DNA from: Treponema sp.
GTDB lineage: Bacteria; Spirochaetota; Spirochaetia; Treponematales; Treponemataceae
Reading direction: 5' to 3'
DNA length: 36,831 bases
NCBI GenBank assembly: GCA_017446265.1
Contig: JAFSRD010000022.1
Coordinates: forward strand, 1 to 36,831
Part shown: positions 33,618 through 36,831 of the stretch, in pieces
Layout: each line of letters starts with the position of its first letter
Numbering within the stretch: the stretch's first letter is position 1
Translations under genes and position numbers: made by a program
The notes under the pieces: model-generated
Told to the model about the DNA's origin: nothing
The model's input: the letters and a program-made list of their open reading frames with translations, nothing else
Database searches by the model: none

Positions 33618-35333
33618 CTAGTCCTTGAGTTCTTCGTAAACTTCGACAACTTCTTCACGGCATGCTAGGAACGCTTGCACAACTTCTGGATCAAAATGCG
33701 TGCCAGAGCCGTGTTCAATTATGTCAAATGCATCGGATACAGGGTTCACTTCTTTATATGGGCGTTTTGAAACGATTGCGTCAAATACATCTGCCACAGC
33801 GAGAATGCGCGCTTCAAGTGGAATCATTTCTTTTGTCAACCCATCAGGATACCCCGTGCCATCCCATCTTTCATGGTGATGTTTTGCAACATTGCTCGCC
33901 ATTTCTATGTACTGCTTGTCATTGTTCCTCATAATCGTACGGATTATTTCAGCACCGATTACCGTATGGGTTTTCATTATTTCATATTCTTTGTGAGTCA
34001 GTTTTTTAGGTTTGTTGAGTATTGCATCAGTAATTGAAATTTTTCCAATGTCGTGCAGCGGTGCAATTTTTCGCAACGTTTCAATCCATTCGTCATCGAT
34101 TATGTCCATGTGCATATTTTGACGCCTCATTTCAGTTGCAATAATCCATGCATACGAACTTGTGCGCCTAACATGTTTTCCAGAAACAAGGTCATGTCCT
34201 TCTGCGAGTGTTGCAAACCCGCGTATCATGTCATCTTGAATGTCTGAAAGCCGATGCGTCTGTATTGAAACTTGTGCGCGGAGACTGTTATTGTATCTTT
34301 GCAAAATATGTTCTTTTTCACGTTCAGTTGTTATATCTTGCAATCCGAGTATATATCCCTCTATATTTTTGTATGAGTCAACAATTGGCTTGACTTCAGG
34401 CTTGTACACTTTTCCGTTAGATTCATAATCTTCGACATTTTCAACATTGTCGTATAAAAGCGGACTGTAAAGTTCGTTGAGTTCTTTTGATTTGTCATTG
34501 AGCAATTCATCCATTCTTATGGTTCGCAATACTGGGAAAATATTTGCCGCACATGTATTGTAATATTTGAGACGATATGATGTATCTACAACAATGATTG
34601 CGTCTTCAAGTGAATTGATAAGTGTTGTTTGCGCAAAATCTTTTATATCAAGGTATTTCCGCGTTGTGATAAGATATAAGCAGATTGCGCTTGCGAGCGT
34701 AATGCCGACAGGCACCATTTTAAACGGCTCTGTGCGAAAAACAATTCCAATAAAATAACAAATGCTTGGAATCATCACAGCAAGATATAATAATAAATTT
34801 GTCCGTATTCTATTTTTATTGCCCGCCTTGACTGTCTTTATAAAGACAACAGTAATCACAATATCTGCCAGTACAATCATGACATAATATAGTGTGTGAA
34901 AAATTCCATATCTTTTAACAAGCACATTTATGCCGTCAATTTTTTCAACGTGGTATGAAATGTAAAAAAGCTGGTGCTTGTCAAAAGTGAGCGTAACGAC
35001 TAAAAACAGCGCACTGGTAACGATAATTATCCAGTATGCCCACGTTGGCATATTAATTTGAAAGTAACGCATGCCGAGAATCAAAAATACGCAATATAAC
35101 ATGCATGTACCAAAATACTCCAACTTTACCGCAAAAACAAGTATATCTGTTGAATTCGACGGACTTTGCACTGCACTCCAGTGTCCGAGCTGCACAAGAA
35201 ATCCTGCAAAGAGCATTATCATTATCAGTTTTCGTTCTTCAGAAGCTTGCCAACGTGCTGTAATAATAAACGCTACAGCGCAAAAAATGAGACCTGCTCC
35301 GTATATCAGATGCTGGACAATATATAAATCCAT
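33618..35333 (-). CDS. 7TM-PAS-HD-GYP cyclic-di-GMP phosphodiesterase
   Basis: 571 residues. Seven hydrophobic helices in residues 5-225 match the 7TM module found ahead of histidine kinases (EYFGTCM in helix 3). A PAS domain follows at about 240-340 (SLEDAIIVVDTSYRLKYYN), a short linker, then HD-GYP with HDIGK (427-431) and HHERWDGTGYPDGL (486-499), intact for metal binding and catalysis. It should sense a membrane or extracellular ligand and degrade cyclic di-GMP, which in treponemes affects motility. ATG 35333 lies 8 nt after a TATAGT box with no Shine-Dalgarno sequence. Confidence 0.92.
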   Translation of the reverse strand: MDLYIVQHLIYGAGLIFCAVAFIITARWQASEERKLIMIMLFAGFLVQLGHWSAVQSPSNSTDILVFAVKLEYFGTCMLYCVFLILGMRYFQINMPTWAYWIIIVTSALFLVVTLTFDKHQLFYISYHVEKIDGINVLVKRYGIFHTLYYVMIVLADIVITVVFIKTVKAGNKNRIRTNLLLYLAVMIPSICYFIGIVFRTEPFKMVPVGITLASAICLYLITTRKYLDIKDFAQTTLINSLEDAIIVVDTSYRLKYYNTCAANIFPVLRTIRMDELLNDKSKELNELYSPLLYDNVENVEDYESNGKVYKPEVKPIVDSYKNIEGYILGLQDITTEREKEHILQRYNNSLRAQVSIQTHRLSDIQDDMIRGFATLAEGHDLVSGKHVRRTSSYAWIIATEMRRQNMHMDIIDDEWIETLRKIAPLHDIGKISITDAILNKPKKLTHKEYEIMKTHTVIGAEIIRTIMRNNDKQYIEMASNVAKHHHERWDGTGYPDGLTKEMIPLEARILAVADVFDAIVSKRPYKEVNPVSDAFDIIEHGSGTHFDPEVVQAFLACREEVVEVYEELKD

Positions 35334-35341
35334 ATTCGTTC

Positions 35342-35369
35342 ACTATACATTATTTTGAAGATTTTGCAA
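35342..35369 (-). promoter_or_regulatory. Promoter of the HD-GYP operon (leaderless type)
   Basis: On the minus strand: TTGCAA (35364-35369), a 16-bp spacer, TATAGT (35342-35347), then 8 nt to ATG 35333. It is divergent from the mgtE promoter about 40 bp away. Confidence 0.6.
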
Positions 35370-35385
35370 AGTTCTGCAAATTTAC

Positions 35386-35412
35386 TTGCGTTTTTTTTTG
35401 CTATAGTATAGT
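35386..35412 (+). promoter_or_regulatory. mgtE promoter
   Basis: TTGCGT (35386-35391), a 15-bp spacer, TATAGT (35407-35412), with an overlapping second TATAGT at 35402-35407 that pairs with TTTACT (35381-35386), also at 15 bp. Spacing is short, so the exact start is uncertain. The leader to mgtE would be about 230 nt. Confidence 0.5.
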
Positions 35413-35483
35413 ATGAAAGCGTCTCCAAAAATTGAAGTTTTTAGAGATGCTCATAAGTCTACATCATCTTTCAGGAGGTTCAC

Positions 35484-35576
35484 ATGGACAATGTCGGCAG
35501 TTCGGGCGACAGCGTTGTTCCGTTGCCTAGTTACTTTTCCATGCGCAATCAGAGCCTCCAAATCAGCAATCGCTAA
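35484..35576 (+). CDS. 30-codon upstream ORF in the mgtE leader
   Basis: AGGAGG (35473-35478), 5 nt, then ATG and 29 sense codons ending in TAA. The peptide starts MDNVGSSGDS, continues with VVPLPSYFSM and ends SLQISNR. The ribosome site is the best in this region and better than that of mgtE itself. It could be a leader peptide controlling the transporter, as mgtL does for mgtA in enterobacteria; this is inference from position. CCTCC (35555-35559), inside the ORF, could pair with its own GGAGG. Confidence 0.45.
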   Translation: MDNVGSSGDSVVPLPSYFSMRNQSLQISNR

Positions 35577-35590
35577 TAATATTTGGAAAC

Positions 35591-35640
35591 ATCTCCAGTG
35601 CGCATGCTAGTTGATTAAAGATGCGAATTTTATAGGAGAT
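35591..35640 (+). promoter_or_regulatory. Hairpin sequestering the mgtE ribosome binding site
   Basis: ATCTCC (35591-35596) is perfectly complementary to GGAGAT (35635-35640), the mgtE Shine-Dalgarno sequence. Inside it CGCAT (35601-35605) pairs with ATGCG (35621-35625). A competing pair, CATCTTT (35465-35471) with AAAGATG (35617-35623), could open this stem. I see no match to the M-box magnesium riboswitch core. Confidence 0.5.
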
Positions 35641-35647
35641 ACGAATT

Positions 35648-36831
35648 ATGGTAAAAGAACTTCTTGTACCTGACATTGAGCTGCTCATCAAAGAAAAACA
35701 ATATGCGCAAACAGCGCAATTCCTTTCTTCGTGTCACCCGGCAGAAGCTGCGGAAATAATCGAAGAATTTGATGCAGAAGATGTGCATGCGCTGTTAGGC
35801 GAATTTGACGCGCAGGTGGCGGCAGATATTTTTTGCCGCCTGCCCATAGCTTTGCAGGCAGATGCTGCAGAATTAATGAACCGCACAGAACTTACTACGC
35901 TGCTTGAAACGTTGCCGCCTGACGACCGTGCAGACCTTGCAAAATCAATACCAGAGCAGCAGCTCGACGAAGTGTTGCCGCTCCTCGCAAAAAAAGAGCG
36001 AGACGAAATCAAAAAACTTGCAGCGTATCCAGAAGAAAGCGCTGGCTCTATTATGACGACCGATTACATTGCGTTTCCTGCATCTTTGACAGTGCAGCAG
36101 GCAATTAACAGGATACGGCTTGAAGGCGCGCAGCAAGAATCAATTTCGCTTGTTTTTGTTGTAAATCAGTCGCGCGTTCTCAGCGGATATGTAACGCTCG
36201 AAAAATTGATTTTGGCAAAACCAACGACAACGCTTGCAGAGATAAAGAAGCCGATAATTGCAACTGTTACCGCTGAATCTGATAGAGAAGAAGCATCCTT
36301 TACCATAACAAAATATGGCCTTATTGTTCTGCCTGTCGTGGACAATGCAGGCATGCTCATCGGCATAATCACGCATGATGACGCTATGAATGTTGTAGAA
36401 GAAGAGCGCACTGAAGATATGGAGCGCTTTATGGCAATTGCCGGCAAGCATCAAGATACAACCTATCTTAAAACATCAGTGTGGATAGAATTTATGCGCC
36501 GCATCCCATGGCTTGTGATACTTGCTGTATTCTCAACGTTTTCAGGCATGGTGCTGCAATCGTATGAGCAAACGCTTTCTACGTTGATGCTACTTACATT
36601 TTACATGCCTATGCTCACCGACATGGGAGGCAACACGGGAAGCCAATCTGCAACAATTGTCGTGCGCGCGCTTGCACTCAAAGAAATAGAAGCCCGCGAT
36701 ATTTTCCGCGTCATTTGGAAAGAACTGCGTGTTTCACTCATGCTTGCATTTGTGCTTGGCGCAATTGCACTGCTTCGCATTTCGCTTACGGGGAGCGGCG
36801 CGGCAATCCCTGCATATCTTACGCTACAACA
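35648..36831 (+). CDS. mgtE: Magnesium transporter MgtE (C-terminus cut by window edge)
   Basis: 394 codons are present before the window ends. Order: N-terminal superhelical domain (residues 1 to about 130, HPAEAAEIIEEFDAEDVHAL), two CBS domains (about 135-255, AGSIMTTDYIAFPASLTV and GLIVLPVVDNAGMLIGIITH), the connecting helix, then membrane helices from about residue 285 with MGGNTGSQSATIVVRALAL (GGN at 327-329), the family pore signature. It imports Mg2+ through the inner membrane; the cytosolic domains close the channel when Mg2+ is high. A second control, at the RNA level, is suggested by the leader. Confidence 0.95.
   Translation, partial: MVKELLVPDIELLIKEKQYAQTAQFLSSCHPAEAAEIIEEFDAEDVHALLGEFDAQVAADIFCRLPIALQADAAELMNRTELTTLLETLPPDDRADLAKSIPEQQLDEVLPLLAKKERDEIKKLAAYPEESAGSIMTTDYIAFPASLTVQQAINRIRLEGAQQESISLVFVVNQSRVLSGYVTLEKLILAKPTTTLAEIKKPIIATVTAESDREEASFTITKYGLIVLPVVDNAGMLIGIITHDDAMNVVEEERTEDMERFMAIAGKHQDTTYLKTSVWIEFMRRIPWLVILAVFSTFSGMVLQSYEQTLSTLMLLTFYMPMLTDMGGNTGSQSATIVVRALALKEIEARDIFRVIWKELRVSLMLAFVLGAIALLRISLTGSGAAIPAYLTLQ

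Noticed and set aside
35413..35610. 65-codon ORF directly after the mgtE -10 box as a real gene
   Set aside because: Composition is not protein-like and no family is recognised. It is kept only as an alternative leader frame in the mgtE finding.
35413..35647. M-box magnesium riboswitch
   Set aside because: The conserved M-box core sequences and multi-helix order are not seen; the leader looks like a uORF plus hairpin.
1..36831. tRNA, rRNA, CRISPR or prophage genes
   Set aside because: No cloverleaf, spaced direct repeats or phage structural genes were seen. The intergenic gaps are mostly too small or are explained by promoters and hairpins.

Overview
The window looks like a piece of a Treponema (spirochaete) chromosome. 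The clues are a BspA-like lipoprotein with 54-residue repeats, a long acidic TPR membrane protein resembling the spirochaete periplasmic flagellar collar protein FlcA, a long-form serine hydroxymethyltransferase, a DUF2259 secreted protein, and several lipoproteins with loose lipoboxes. I place it only to genus level; species cannot be read from the sequence alone. No tRNA, rRNA, CRISPR array, transposase or integrase was recognised.

Layout. (1) 1-891, minus: truncated BspA-like surface lipoprotein. (2) 1150-8210, plus: an AT-rich accessory operon encoding a HerA-type ATPase, a NurA-type nuclease, two SPPY-type (probably N4-cytosine) DNA methyltransferases, one fused to HEAT repeats, and a PD-(D/E)XK restriction endonuclease. 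It has one strong promoter and ends in a hairpin. (3) 8211-9929, plus: a degenerate PilT/GspE-like ATPase with a Cys/His cluster, a five-hairpin array and a small lipoprotein. (4) 9977-17424, minus: glyA, a Na+-dependent NSS transporter and an apparent rex - adenine methylase - serC - serA operon preceded by a Rex-box-like site. This is a serine/glycine block. (5) 17571-24142: DUF2259 protein, a membrane protein, a CTP-dependent lipid-kinase-like protein translationally coupled to the FlcA-like protein, and a glycogen-binding-fold exported protein. (6) 24236-31225: ffh, gpsA, rmuC (minus), pepF and an adenosine deaminase (plus). (7) 31338-35333, minus: HD-GYP phosphodiesterase, a small lipoprotein and mnmG as a tight cluster. 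(8) 35386-36831, plus: magnesium transporter mgtE (truncated by the window) behind a long leader with a 30-codon upstream ORF and a hairpin that would hide the mgtE ribosome binding site.

How the genes work together. Region 2 reads as one defence module: a restriction-modification pair with an extra methylase and a DNA-translocating HerA/NurA machine. In region 4 SerA (NAD+-dependent), SerC and GlyA make serine and glycine, and Rex senses NADH, so a Rex site ahead of the operon suggests redox control of serine synthesis. At least five genes (NSS transporter, the 18393 membrane protein, gpsA, pepF, HD-GYP) have near-consensus promoters whose -10 box ends only 6-8 nt before the start codon, with no Shine-Dalgarno sequence. 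Leaderless transcripts may be a general habit of this genome.
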